A stretch of 64,000 nt of DNA from Coriolopsis trogii (GCA_020543525.1 JAHYIO010000007.1:806001-870000), one strand, 5' to 3'; numbered from the stretch's first letter, positions 48,105 through 59,902 are shown. A program made the numbers and translations. The notes: a model not told the origin generated them from the sequence alone.

Positions 48105-49289
48105 TGTGGGCGTGAGTAATGAAACGGATTCGAGGGGAGTGCGGGAAGGGGATGTGGGTAGATCGTGAACAGATGAGAGACCGGGGAACGGGTGCCAAAC
48201 GGGGAGGATGAGAAAGAGCGGCAAGGATGGGCAAGGATTTATAGGTCATGGCGCAGTCGGCTGGCGGCAAGACATGCCAAGCTGGTCGAAGGAGGAGAAG
48301 GACGCAAAGGGAGGAGTGAGCTCACAGACGCGGGGTGCCTGTGTACCACGCGACAGGAGAATGATTTTCGTCAGTTGTCGCCGGGAACAGGAACCTGACC
48401 TTGTATGGAGAAGGCTGCCCAAGACGGAGCTTGGGATGGGAGGGATGGGAGGGATGCGGTGCTCGCACTCAGGATCGTACCAAACATGACGGCACCAACC
48501 AGACATCGGGCTTGGACAAATCGCCTATTTCGACCACACGCTAGTGATCGAGATAGAGGGCGAAGGATAGTTGGCGGTGTACCGCATTGTAGCATGGGGC
48601 TTCCGACACAAAATGGGCGCACCTGTGGTGATAATCAACGTGACCGTCTCAGGGAAGGCGCGTACCACCCGATCGGGGAAGTCGAATTGAAACCGCAGCG
48701 AAGGTGTTTCGTGCTGGGGCAAAAAACATGCACCACGTCCGTGTTTGTCCGAATGGTATCTTTGTGATGTCGAGATGGCCACAAGCGGTCAAACAAACGC
48801 GCCCAACGCGCTTCTCGCCAACCGCCATGATCCTCCGAAGCCGGCGTTCCTGTCATCCACTGAGTGAGTACGCAGTGCAATAGCTTCGCACCGCTTGTGT
48901 GCACGAGACTAGCGAGGACTCACCGATAGCGTAAAGCAACGATCGTTGCGCACGAGACTAGCCTAGACAGCTCAGACGCGACATGGCATCAGTGTGTTAC
49001 AACATACGAAGCGCCACGTTTTCCGAATTTCGGGCACTGAGATGCCAGCGTCCGTGGTCGGCTTCTTCTGCACTTACAGTTACACAATGTTCCACTCTCC
49101 GAGGCGGCCTTGCACGCCGCATCGTAATCAGCGATACACTCCACGACCAACGACACATCCCCCCTTGACATCCTGACTTCTGAAACCCCCACAGGCACCT
49201 TCCTGATAGACTCTGTTCGCAGTCCCGTGACTCCTCCATCTGAACTTACAATTACACAGCAAAATACATTCACCGATCATGTCCGACCC
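48105..49289. other. Spacer between the small Zn2Cys6 gene and the proteasome gene
   Basis: Promoter and 5' UTR of the small Zn2Cys6 gene on the left, and the 3' UTR of the proteasome gene on the right. No supported gene or repeat was seen. Confidence 0.4.
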
Positions 49290-50393
49290 TCACATCGCTA
49301 GGTAATCTCGCACCTCCTCCTCCGTCAGCTTGCGGAACGTTGGTTTTACCCTGCCCGTTCCTTCGATCTTTCCTGCTGCGAGTTCAGCTTCACTAGGCAC
49401 GGTCACCACACCGATTTCGATCGTCTTCTCCGTCATGTGACCCTCGAAGCCCTCCTTCAGCGTGAGCAATGCGGTGTGGATCGCGTCCTCCAGGCTTATG
49501 TCGTCGTTGTACCTATCAGATCGGAGTAGAGCCATGTTGGGAGGTCCGGTCAAGCTCTGCATGAGTACAAAGGACCACTGCTAGACGCAAGAACTACGCA
49601 CCGCTTCTCCAAGAACGTCTTCGCATTCACCATGTTCTTCCCAATCGCGCTCGCTTTCCATGCCCAAAACGATCCTGAAGGATCGACCTGGTACAGGCTT
49701 GGCCCGCGATTGCCGTCCCAGCCCGCAACCAACAGAGACACACCGAACGGCCGAACGCCTCTGTGAAACAGAGATGAATGAGCATCTCTCTGAAGATCGT
49801 TGGACGGGGTGGCGGGGTAGAAGTGCCACAGCAGTCTGTGAACAGCAGAAAGGCGGCGTACCCGGACTGTGTAGCCTGCTGCATGGTGTTTGCAATCTCC
49901 TGCGTGAGCACCTTCGTTGGTGGGTACTCGCCGTGAATCTTCCAGTACGCTTGTGCGCTCTTACGCGCCTTCGCGACAAGTACGCGGAAGTCGGGGCCCA
50001 TGCCCGAGTACACGATGCCAATGTTTGGACAAATAACAGAGACCTTGTCAATCATCGAGTCGTCGATGAGGATGGAGGACGACTTCTTCTCCGTTGCAAT
50101 GACAATGCCATTGCTCGCTGTTCGTTTCGTTCGTTCGTGGATGTCGACACGCTCTTCAGCACAGCAGCTCGGTGCAGTACGTGCCACAGGAAGACAGACC
50201 TTTGATTCCCAAGCTGGTGGTTCCCGAGGATACAGCCGCAAGGGCGTGTTCGATCTGTACGAGCTTTCCGCTCGGAGAGAAGACCGTGAGGGAGTAACTA
50301 CAGACAAGTGCGCACCGTTTGTCAACAAGAAGTCCTGCCAACGGAAACAAGAACACGCGCTTACCTGTATGCGCCTCCGTCTGCTGTAGCCAT
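49290..50393 (-). CDS. PRE8: 20S proteasome subunit alpha type 2
   Basis: Five exons (50393-50365, 50297-50200, 50117-49862, 49760-49602, 49512-49290) encode 254 residues. It belongs to the outer alpha ring of the 20S core particle. The alpha-subunit signature [20 protein letters not shown] is at the N-terminus, followed by [73 protein letters not shown], then AKTFLEKRY. Members of the alpha class lack the catalytic N-terminal Thr, and this one begins MATADGGAY. The C-terminus is acidic ([12 protein letters not shown]). No PACE-like element was recognised upstream. Confidence 0.96.
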
Positions 50394-50728
50394 GTGGATC
50401 GTGAAGCGTTGGATATGTATTAGGAGATAGAAGAAGGATGAGGAGATGGACGAAGGAACAACAGCCTGTTACGATCGCAAACCGAGCTGTGGACGCGTAA
50501 TGGGCGCCTTCCACACCGAGCTGAACGCGCGTCGAAGTGTGCGCACCACGTGGACATCTTCACGTGGAGTGCCAGTTACGGTATCTACCTCTACCAGCCG
50601 CCCATGGGGAACTCAATCGGCGGATCGGATCGCCTCAGGGCCTCGCCTCCTCGCGTGCCCCCACGTGGGATGAGCCCTGATGAGCCATAATCTCTGGTGG
50701 CCAGTCTGCCGAGTCGAAGTGTAGACTA
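50394..50728. other. Upstream region of the proteasome gene
   Basis: Promoter side of the minus-strand proteasome gene up to the MITE boundary. No gene was seen. Confidence 0.4.
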
Positions 50729-51161
50729 CAGTCGAAACCCTCTTATCCCATACCTCCGATAACCCATAACCTCTAATATCCCATAGATTTTGCCGGGTCC
50801 CGAGTTGGTTCTATGGGGCAAATCCCATAACCTCCCATAACCCTTAACCCATAGCCTTTGCCGGCCAAAAACCCATAGGTTTTATCATTTTGTATCCGGA
50901 AAGTGTGCCTTGAGCTAGGTTTATGGGGCTCAAAATCTTCGTCTGCTTACAGTTTACAGGTATACAACGCTGTTCTAGGTGATTGGAAGCAAGACTGAAC
51001 GTTGAGAATTCGTGGACCCTGGTGTTATCGGGCGCTTGAGTCATGATAACAGGTTATAGGATCGAGCGCTCGACGAGCGCCTCCTCTCGTAGCCCATAAC
51101 CTCCGAAAACCCATAGTTTTGGGCTTCTCCCGAGAGGTATGGGATAAGAGGGTTTCGACTG
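50729..51161. mobile_element. Non-autonomous DNA transposon (MITE), Tc1/mariner-like
   Basis: The element is 433 bp. Its ends are perfect 28-bp terminal inverted repeats starting CAGTCGAAACCC and ending at ATACCTC. It is flanked by TA on both sides, as expected for a TA target-site duplication. It has no open frame of note. The hexamer CCCATA or its complement recurs about a dozen times inside, mostly as CCCATAACC or ACCCATAGG, clustered near both ends. The TA duplication and CAGT start point to the Tc1/mariner (pogo/Fot1-like) group, so movement would need a transposase encoded elsewhere. Perfect ends suggest a fairly recent insertion. Confidence 0.85.
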
Positions 51162-51828
51162 TATGCTGTTTGTTCACCTCCCACCACCAACTGAAAACGC
51201 CAAATCACGTACCGGCAACTGCGATGATATTCTCGTTCTAGGGCGGTCTCTAGCCATCCCCGTTGTCTTGTAATCTGCAACTACTTCCTTCGTCTCGCGT
51301 CATGACGTACAAGGAAAGGCAAAACCTTGCGTCGCCTTGAATGAACTACGGCGAGCTCGGTGCCCTCGACAACGAAGCCTCGGCGAGGGTTGGAAAGGGA
51401 CGCATGCACCGCGAAACTACGTAAATGGCAGTACGTCTTTACACCCCTTCGTCCTGGGCTATCATAGTTGAGCGCTCAGTGCTTGCTCAGTAACACAGTC
51501 TCCATTCCGGCTGACCCTTGAGAAGAACGATGATCTCGTCCTATTCCTCAAGTTCCGTAAAATCGTACTGCCTGCATGTGGAGGCCGAATCGCCTGGCCA
51601 AACCCTTCTCAATTGGATACGTAGTCAACAAATTTGAACGCTACTGACTAAGTCGCATTGGAACATCGTGACGTTGCGACTCTACACCATACCCCCTCAA
51701 GCTACAATCCACGGTCTCAGCCGGGTATGGTGGGCAATGTGCTTGCGGTACACGTCCATGAACTAATGATACACTTTACATATCCTCCGATCCCTCCACA
51801 ATCCAATTTGTTACGCATAACCTTGGCT
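51162..51828. other. Spacer between MITE and peroxiredoxin
   Basis: No gene was seen. The right edge is the peroxiredoxin 3' UTR. Confidence 0.4.
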
Positions 51829-52946
51829 TTAGTCCACCTTGAGAGGCGTTGTCCTCAGGTACGGCTTCCATCAAACACGTTAGACCACTGAAAGGCTATG
51901 CTGTAACAGGGCAGCGTACCTTGTGGATGGTGAAGTCCGGGAACAGTGTCTTCGCCTCGTCGTTCGACACCGTAGGGTGTACGATCACGTCGTCGCCCTT
52001 CTTCCAGTTCACGGGTGTGGTGACGCGGTACTTGTCACCGATCTGCAGAGCTGTTCTCGCACACAGCATGTCAGTACATCCAACAGGTATCCTATGCACG
52101 ACAGGGCTCAGACGCACAGTCGATAACACTACAATACAAGGGCCTCTCAAGTTAGCTCCGCGCACAGCACACATTGTTGAACACGTCCACATACCGGATA
52201 ATCTCATCAAAGTTGCGCCCAGTCGATGCGGGGTAGGAGAGGGTCAGACGTATGACCTTCTTGGGGTCGATGATGAAGACAGTACGGATCTGAAAATAGC
52301 AGGCGCGGATGTGGTCAGCGTCGGCGTTGCGCACGTCTCGGGCCTTTGCGGGCTCCCGATGGGCGCAGCACTTACGGTGAACGGAAGGCCCTTGGCGTCA
52401 CGGTTGGTCGGGTCCTGCTCATCAAGCATGTCGTAGAGGGTGGAGATTTTCCGATCCTCGTCGGCGATCTGACCGACGGAGGTCAGTACGGCTATACGTA
52501 GGCGCGTCGACGAGACTTACGATCGGGTACTGGACATCGGTAGGGCCAGTCTTGCTGCCCCACTCGTTGATGTCCTTGACCCACTTCTCGTGATCGGCCA
52601 GACCGTTCGCGGAGAGTCCAATCAGCTTCACGCCACGCTTGTCGAAGTCCGGTGCCCTAATAAAGATGAGCAGGGATGGTTGAGCCACATCGTCAATGAT
52701 ATTAAGTAAGCCGTACTTGCCTACGCGCGACCTCGGCGAGCTCGGTGGTGCAGACGGGCGTGAAATCGCCCGGGTGCGAGAAGAGGACAGCCTAGCCAAA
52801 TCATGAGTGTTGAGCGTCCCGACTCATTACTATTTGTGTCTGTGATAACTCACCCAAGAGTTTCCGAGCCACTCGTGGAACTTGATGGGACCCTTGGTGG
52901 TCTGAGCCTCAAAGTCAGGCGCGATATCTCCAAGACGAAGACCCAT
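51829..52946 (-). CDS. PRX1: 1-Cys peroxiredoxin (PRDX6/PRX1 type)
   Basis: Eight exons (52946-52854, 52791-52721, 52656-52521, 52468-52376, 52289-52195, 52128-52118, 52050-51920, 51864-51829) encode 221 residues, the family length. It reduces hydrogen and lipid peroxides. The active site is HPGDFTPVCTTELAEVAR with the peroxidatic Cys45; the long C-terminal domain (GDKYRVTTPVNWKKGDDVIV, then YLRTTPLK) marks the Prx6 class. Intron 2 must start with GC (CGTAG|GCAAGT) to keep the frame VAR|RAPDFDKRGVKLIG. Exon 6 is only 11 bases (R-V-I-D-S). No targeting leader is seen, so it is likely cytosolic, unlike yeast Prx1. Confidence 0.95.
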
Positions 52947-53811
52947 GGTGATGAAGGTGTGGGTTGGATGGAAATGGAGGATATGAGGGGATGAGAGAGA
53001 GGTGATCAAGCGATCCTTCCTTTCCCTGGGCGCATCATGGGCTTATATATGCCATCCTGGTACCTGGGTCTGGTGCGGTCGTCGAAGAGAGAGTCTGACA
53101 AGCAATGGCATGTCTATGACAGGGAGCTGGTGATTATCGCGTCTTCAATTCACACGCCTCACTGGCGGGTTCTAGCAGCTCTCGTGACAGTCATGCTTGC
53201 CAATCATGATGCGATACTGGTCTGCTAAATCGTTACTGAGCTTGCATGGACTCATGTCCGAAGCGGAGGAGGTCGATAGCTTGTGCATGACATGAGGCAA
53301 GCCGGATCGGGTGCGGGGTTGCGAAGATCGTTTAGATCGGGCACTTCATTAAACGCGATCACGAGACTCATTTACGCCACGATATCTTCACCTCCGAACG
53401 CGTCTCTGACAAGCAATGAGTACGAGGGCAGGCCACTCGACATCCGCACCAAGGCCATGGAGGGTCGAGGGACACAACTTCCAGGTTTGAGGTACATCAA
53501 TAAGGAGTAAGCATATTGGGTATCTTTCCAACGCACTTTCACGATGGGACTAGATAATCCAGATGGCTGGCTAGCCTGTTGAGAACACGCTCCACACGCG
53601 ATTATCGCTATACTCACGCGAAGCCAACGATGGCGCAATCGCACAGAGGTGAAGATACAACAGCATGGGATGCCAAGCTCGGCGAGTCAGGTCCATGGGA
53701 TAACGGAACCCGTACTGATACAAGTTGAAACATCGCCATGAGAAAACGGATAAAGACAAGGACGTACATCATACAGGTCCATACAAGTCTAAGACTGAAC
53801 GTGAGCAAGAC
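52947..53811. other. Spacer between peroxiredoxin and SSU72
   Basis: Promoter of the minus-strand peroxiredoxin gene and 3' UTR of SSU72. Nothing else is recognised. Confidence 0.4.
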
Positions 53812-55021
53812 TTAGTAGTACGCTACCGCGTGCAGGATGCTGTGTGGATGTTTTTCTTGGTGTGCCTGAAGGATACCGGTGATCTCTTCGTCTATGTCAT
53901 TGGCATTTTCGATCTACAGATTCGGGACAAAACCAGCGTTGGATTGATTATGTAGCTAGCGCGCTATAGGGTAGACTCACGGCAGTCGCGAGATCGACCA
54001 TTGCTTTGCCGGCTATATGGGCTTCCTCGTGGTTATCTTTGATTTCTATATTGATGACGTGGACGGGCTTGTTGAACTCGCCGCCTCGTGTGAGTAGATC
54101 TAGGTGTGGCGAGTCAGAGTCTGGTCGTAAGGGCAGCCGGAGAGCCGACTCACCATCACAAACTGCGTCGAAACACCTCTCCTCGCAAGTTATGACAACG
54201 TCGGCGATCGTCTTGGTCTCTTGCCAGCGTTCTGGAGCGAGTTTGAGCCGTCTGTTTCTGTCAAGCATCTGCAACAATCCATTGGCAGTATACCTGCCTC
54301 CCACAATATGTCAGGCGCGCATGGTGATACAAAGATGCTCTTGGTAGCTCACAGTCGTGCGTCCTGTGATTGCAGCTCTTCGTATATATCATTGTAGGGT
54401 GTACCGAATGGGTATATGTTGGGCTTGTCGATCGCGGGACCGGGTAACCGGACTGCTGACCCGGTCCCGGAAGAACATACGCGGAAACCTGCCTTACTAA
54501 GTCGCAACGCACGTTCGTGAAACATTCCAAGCAACGTGCCTTAGCAGGACGCACTCACGCTAGAACATAGTGACCCTCCATAGACCGATTCTGAAGACGC
54601 GTCGGAACAATGTGGGGAGTGAAGGAAACGAGGGACGCACCTGGTTGCTTGCACAGACTACACAGAACAGCGGGCGTGGCTTATATCCAGTCATCTGGTT
54701 GTGCTGATTGTGTGACATACTTGCTGCTCCTTGAGCCTCCTGCTGGAGCTGCTGGTTCGACACATCGTGTCCTGGATATTGTTGTGGCGTAGCTGTTGGG
54801 TACGCAGGGTAATTCTGCGGTACCGGTGGCGGATACTGCGCTTGGGAGGTAGACGCGTGTGGTAGTGTTTGCGCTTGATACTGGGAAGCCTGGTGGGGGA
54901 GAGCTTGGTGTGGGAGGGCTTGCGGAGGTGGGGGTCCGGAGGGTGTGTTAGAATGGGATCGTTGCTGGAGGCGTGGGTCTTGCCGTGCAAGTCGCGGGTC
55001 GCGAGCTCTTCTCGGATCCAT
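53812..55021 (-). CDS. SSU72: RNA polymerase II CTD phosphatase Ssu72, with long N-terminal extension
   Basis: Six exons (55021-54641, 54590-54559, 54496-54353, 54293-54154, 54099-53981, 53913-53812) encode 305 residues. Ssu72 removes phosphate from Ser5 and Ser7 of the Pol II CTD and works in the 3'-end processing complex. The catalytic loop C-A-S-N-Q-N-R (Cys123 to Arg129) is split by intron 1. Other family marks are [20 protein letters not shown], then [48 protein letters not shown] and the C-terminal LHAVAYY. Usual length is about 195-210. The first 110 residues are extra: DPR-type repeats ([19 protein letters not shown]), then Pro/Gln/His-rich sequence. Confidence 0.95.
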
Positions 55022-57014
55022 AATGCTCAGAGCTAGAAGAGAACGTGTTGGTAAGTTTGCGAAGACAAAGAACGCGTCTCGAGATCAGTATAAGCCTCAG
55101 CAGTATCCAGAACATTGAGAGTCGTCTTCTTGACCCCGCAGGTCATTTTTTTGCAGGTCAAGCATCCGCTTCCACTCTGAGTCATCGCTGGCAGTCCTCA
55201 TGAGGCATACACTCACCTTTTGATTGAGTATGAGAGGACAGAGAGTAGGCGTTGCAGCGGAAGTGGGTCAAGTCGCACAGACGCGGCCTTCGGCGCAGAG
55301 CGGCACTCTTGACAGTCTGTACGGTCGATGGGCGCTAACCGCCCTGCATCATTTCGAACTCATGAGCAAACGCTCTTAAGCTTTTCTTTGCTTCAGGTTG
55401 CCAGAGTCCTATGGTGCTCACCTGCTCGCTACCTGATTCTGCCTCAGACGCAATCTCTCCATCAATTACTATTTAAGAGTGTTTCGTTGACCGGCCACGC
55501 TCCCTTTAGTGGGGGTGCCGCTCGAGCCATGTTACATCTCAACTGCTCCTAGCTGGCCACAATCGGTCCACATGCTGACAACGCATATTCTCATGAATTT
55601 ACGAGAATATTGGTGAGTACAGTACTTCTCACAGTGATTGGGAATGTGAATCACTTGTGGTGAACATCCTCACCGTCAGGAAGACCAGTGAGTCGTTTCT
55701 GGCTGTTTCACATTACTGTCATCCTTTCTGACGGCAAGCTCAAGTGCACGGTAACAGGTCAATCTCCTCATGATGCGCAGGATGTCTTTTGTGAGATAAA
55801 TCAAGATGCTGCAGCATGGTCATTGTCATGACATCACAGACTATGTCCCCAGTTCACAACAGTGTCAGTAATCGCATGTCTATCTCTACGATTTTTTAGG
55901 GTGGTGTATCCACCCTATGAGATAGTCAACTGACGGTCCGTTATTTCGTGGAATCAACGTTTACTTCTTTAGACCTCTACACACTGGGACACACGCAGGA
56001 CGTTCAAGTCCGTACTTGACGAATGGCGGTGAGCATCAGCTCTCGTTCGAGTGGATGGAGCCAACGAAGCCAGACTAATACCATGTCAGCATGTCGGCCT
56101 CATTGCATCCCAGACAAATTCGGATTATCCTCTGTTTCGCGACGCCCATGCGCAGCGCTCCGACTGTTATGGGAATCTCGTAACGTCTACAGCTTCCCTG
56201 TGGGGGCATGTTCACCCTGTTGTGCGTCACTTTCGCAACGTATCAACCAAGTCTTCGCACTGGTTTTCACGAACATTGATCTGGATCCGCACAGTCTCGT
56301 CCGATGTGAGGCAATGTGTGAGTAGTCCAGTCTATCTATATGCAGCTGACGCAGTGGGCTGTAGGTCATTTAAATGTGTGACAGCACTACGGGCGTGGCG
56401 CGTCAGGATCGCCCTTGAGGTCCCAAACATCCTCGGACGTGTCCCTCTGTGACACGTTGGTGGTCTGCGACCAAGACGGCTACTCGCCTCTACACGCTGC
56501 ATGTAGTCCCTGACCAGGCACCCCGATGGTGTTCCCTCTAGCCAGTGCCGAAGTCTCTGTTCCCCAGCGTGGCCGCACTCTCCGTTCTAAATCGGGATGA
56601 TGATCGGCCGAATTTCCTTCCTTCCAGCGATGGCGTCGTGTGGCAAATTGTAACTATCGTCCTGACGGCGTGAGGATGACTGTCCATGAATAGTGCGAGC
56701 AATGCGGTGCGTTCTCAGGATGGACGGTACGTCAATCTCGCGCCAACGGTTTTTTTTTTCGTCGTTGATCCTTACGTCCAAGCAGCCCGGCAAAACAAAC
56801 CGAGCGGTATTCGCCTCAATGTGGTTTGTTCGCCCTTGCCGCACTCACCCGCGGGTCGCCGATCGCATGTGCATTCAACCAATGTCCCTTCTCGCCCAAA
56901 TGCTGCGAATGAATGAGACACGCTATGCCATAAAGGCTCAAACGGCACGAGAAGTACAATGCGCCTTGCGGCAGAACGACAGTCTATGATTACAAGTTTG
57001 GATCCCCTCGCCAA
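55022..57014. other. Gene-poor stretch
   Basis: No firm gene was found. A plus-strand frame of 133 codons (56051-56452) reads partly like protein but lacks joinable neighbours, so a decayed gene is possible. An 8-bp-arm inverted repeat (ATATTCTC / GAGAATAT) lies at 55585-55610. The right edge is the 3' UTR of the dehydrogenase gene. Confidence 0.35.
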
Positions 57015-58197
57015 TCATTCCAACCTCTCGCCGAGAAGTTCCTCCGTCAAGTCCGCACACAATTCCCAGAAGTTGTTGGCCAGCGTTTGGTCCTTGGCCT
57101 GATTGGTCTCCTGGTCCGGCTTCCCATATGGTTCCGTATAGTATTTGCCCTTGAGAGCATGTTGAGTCTCAAGGCAATGTCGGTGAGTTAGATTCATCTG
57201 CTCACCTGATACTCTTTCCAGTTCATCTGGTTGATATCCGTGCTGGCCGCGGCCCACAGGCTAGCCTCTGCGCCTTCTTCGGCGCTCTTGCCACCGAGAC
57301 GACTCAGCTTATCTACCACTGCACCCAACGGTCCATATGACTCCTGCCATTCAACCTGCAATTCCGTATCAACCATGCCGGGATGAACGGAGATAGCGAG
57401 GATTGGGTGCGTTGTGTCGGTGAGCTTGCGGCGAACAAGTTCGGACACAAGAACAATAAGGCCCAGTTTTGTGCGCCCGTACCTAGGAGCAAACACGCTC
57501 GATCAGCACACGTACGAGGACATTGTCAAATCGACCTACAACTGGACGCCATCTCCCTTCTCATTGATCTCCTCCTTGGAAGTGAACTTGGTGTTACTCG
57601 GCGCGAAACGGTGCATCTCCGAGCTTTGGGTGACTATGCGTACTGTCGCGGGTGTCGCAGTAGCCGCAGTCTTCTTCATCAGGTCAAGCAGTCTCAACAC
57701 GATCACGTAGTGTGCGAGGTTGTTAACCTGCATACACAGGTGAGATCCGAACGCATACAACCCAGCGGATCTACGCATACCTCGAAGTGCCTCTCAAGAC
57801 CATCATCCGTTATACCCCACGGGGCCTGGCCAATGCCCGCGTTGGCAACAAGGATGTCGAGCCGACTCTCCTCCTGGGCAAACTTCTTCACCCAACTGTC
57901 GACACTTCGGATTTTCGACATGTCGAGATGATGATATACGAAGGAACCCTTGGATCCGCTCTCCTGTAGAGCCTTGTTCAGCTCTTCTTGGGCTTGCTTT
58001 CCATGCTCGGTGTTGGCTGAGACAAAGTGGACTTTGGCACCGTGCTGAGCGAGATGGGCAACATCCCAGTAGCCGATGCCTCCGGAGCCTCCCGTTACGA
58101 GTGCGACCCGTCCTGTGAGATCAGGGATCTGCTCTGGACGAAAGCGCTTGCTGAGGAGGGTGGCGGGGTTGAGCGTGTCAGGTAGGAGTGAGGACAT
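57015..58197 (-). CDS. Short-chain dehydrogenase/reductase
   Basis: Four exons (58197-57781, 57727-57540, 57482-57206, 57149-57015) encode 338 residues of a classical SDR, NAD(P)-dependent. Marks are LTGRVALVTGGSGGIGYWD (cofactor turn), LDILVANAGIG, the Ser in VTQSSEMH and the catalytic YGRTK. It resembles fungal retinol-dehydrogenase-like SDRs; the substrate is unknown. The ATG at 58278 would add a basic 27-residue leader, but a TATAAGG at 58305-58311 lies only about 27 bases before it, so transcription probably starts near that ATG and 58197 is preferred. A decayed relative lies just upstream. Confidence 0.93.
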
Positions 58198-58304
58198 GTT
58201 CCGTCGAGTGTGCGATGACGAGAGGATGCAGACGCGGCGAGGAAGGAGTGATAGCGTCGTTGGTCTGGGGAGGAACATTTTCTACTTTCTGCAGGAGCGC
58301 CTCA

Positions 58305-58311
58305 ACCTTAT
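58305..58311 (-). promoter_or_regulatory. TATA box of the SDR gene
   Basis: TATAAGG on the minus strand, about 110 bases before the preferred start codon. The position fits a leader of about 80 bases. Confidence 0.5.
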
Positions 58312-58546
58312 ATCACACGTTACAAGGCTATGACGCATGTAAGGTCTCTCATCGTGGAGGAGTTTGTGAACGCACCAGGTTTGGGTATGCAATCGCTATT
58401 CCTGGCGGTATGCTCGAGACGGAGCACTGCCACGCACCACTCCCTTCGTTGCGTACGTCATTGCTACTCTGTTTCTACGTGCGAAGTCGAGACTAATATT
58501 GTATATTATGTGCAGAGCTTCTCCTGGCGCGAGCGACCGAAGCTTA

Positions 58547-59183
58547 TTACTCCAGACGCGCCTCATGCACCTCTTTATTCGGGTTTCCATAAGCCTCCAT
58601 GTAGTAGTTGCCCTATGCGCGTACGGTGAGTGTCCGTATCCTCGCAAGGTCCTAAGGCTCTTACCCGGAGATCTTGCCAGTCTTCCTGGTTAATGTCCAT
58701 GCACGTTGCAGCCCAAAGACTGGACTTGGCGCCCTCCTCGGCGGTCTTGCCGAGCACCCTGCTAAGTCCCTCGAGCACCATACCTAGCACCATGCCATAG
58801 CTCTCCTTCCAGTGGTTCTAGATATCGGCATTAACCGTGCCCGGATGAACGGATATAGAGAGTGTAGGTTCGGGAAGCTTGGACAGCTTGCGCTCAACGA
58901 GTCCACGAGCGAAGAAAATCTGCCCTGTCAGCGTACCGCCGTAGCTGACGCAGTCAATCGTAAGACGGCCATCTCCTCGTGTAAAGGAAGTGCTACTCAC
59001 AGTCACAACCCATCAATGGCTTGGTTGGTTTCCTCCTTAGACGTGAACGGCGTAGAGCCACTAGCGGCGCTGTGCATCTTGGAACTCTGAGCAACCACGC
59101 GAACGCTCACAGGAGGAGCAATCGCTGCGGTCTTCATCAAGAGCGGAAGGAATTACGACGATAAAGTGAGCAAGGTTGTTGAT
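58547..59183 (-). pseudogene. Decayed SDR, 3' half
   Basis: The minus strand keeps homology to exons 2-4 of the neighbouring SDR: INNLAHFIVV after a GTAG acceptor, a shifted frame with QSSKMHSAASGSTPFTSKEE, then LVERKLSKLPEPTLSISVHP, ESYG, AEEGAKSSLWAATCMDINQE and a spliced last exon YYMEAYGNPN. Damage includes a frameshift near 59140 and an in-frame TAG at 58818-58820 where the active gene has Gln. The catalytic YxxxK block is changed to YGGTLTGQ, so no active enzyme can be made. The matching 5' half lies on the opposite strand. Confidence 0.85.
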
Positions 59184-59435
59184 CTACAGAGCTTGACATG
59201 TGCGTCACCTCACATCATGTCCTGACATCAGTGGTACTCAATGGTTCACAACTTGAGGAACAAGGAGAAGCCCCGACTCCGCAAACCTCGCATCGGATCC
59301 GCAACATACCCACCCTATTTCGCTCCTTCCTCGGATCACTGCACACAATGACCTCTATGAAGCCAAGCACCACTAATTCCCCCACTCTCTTGCGCAGGCG
59401 TTGTACTCAGAGCCAGATTCCGAATCCATTGTCTC

Positions 59436-59664
59436 TGCACCCGGAGCACGGCAGAAGACCGAGACTGAGTTGAACTAAGCCTTGCATTGGCTCGACGGGC
59501 TCCGTGGATCGGTACCAAGCCAACTTCGAGAACTCGAAGGAGGTTGATGCGCTCGCGGAGTCAAGCAGATCGCACTGCAGAGATAGGTCATCCTAATCTT
59601 GAACTCTGGTATCGCCCAGACACCGTTTCGCTTGACAGGTGACGGCCTGGAAAGACACTTCCCG
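59436..59664 (+). pseudogene. Decayed SDR, 5' half, inverted relative to the 3' half
   Basis: The plus strand carries remnants of SDR exon 1: a PEHGR block, then after a shift QKTETELN and a stop where the active gene has NKAL, then SKEVDALAE, and after another shift ILNSGIAQTPFRLTGDGLER followed by HF. It ends with a GTGAGT donor at exactly the exon 1 junction of the intact gene (GLERHF|). Stops and shifts rule out function. The active gene reads ILVANAGIGQAPWGITDDGL in the same place. Confidence 0.8.
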
Positions 59665-59800
59665 GTGAGTATGATGCGGGACGCGATGTAAATAAACGGT
59701 ATACCCATCGTTATATTGTTTCCATAGACTCGACTCACTGCGTGCAGTGCTGGGTATGGCAGGCAGGGGTCATAGCACAAAAAAAGGACTAAGTGATCAT

Positions 59801-59899
59801 GGCCGACTAGCTCAGTTGGTTAGAGCGTGGTGCTAATATGTGCTTGCATCAAGTCAAGCCGTTACGCCAAGGTCGTCGGTTCGACCCCGGCGTTGGCCA
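59801..59899 (+). tRNA. tRNA-Ile (anticodon AAT), with intron
   Basis: The acceptor stem GGCCGAC pairs with GTTGGCC, with discriminator A. The D arm is GCTCAGTTGGTTAGAGC, the anticodon stem TGGTG/CGCCA with loop C-T-A-A-T-A and A, and the T arm contains GGTTCGACCCC. Box A and box B are consensus. The anticodon is at 59835-59837. A 25-base intron (59839-59863) sits one base after the anticodon, the standard place. The mature tRNA is 74 bases before CCA. Confidence 0.95.
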
Positions 59900-59902
59900 A
59901 TC

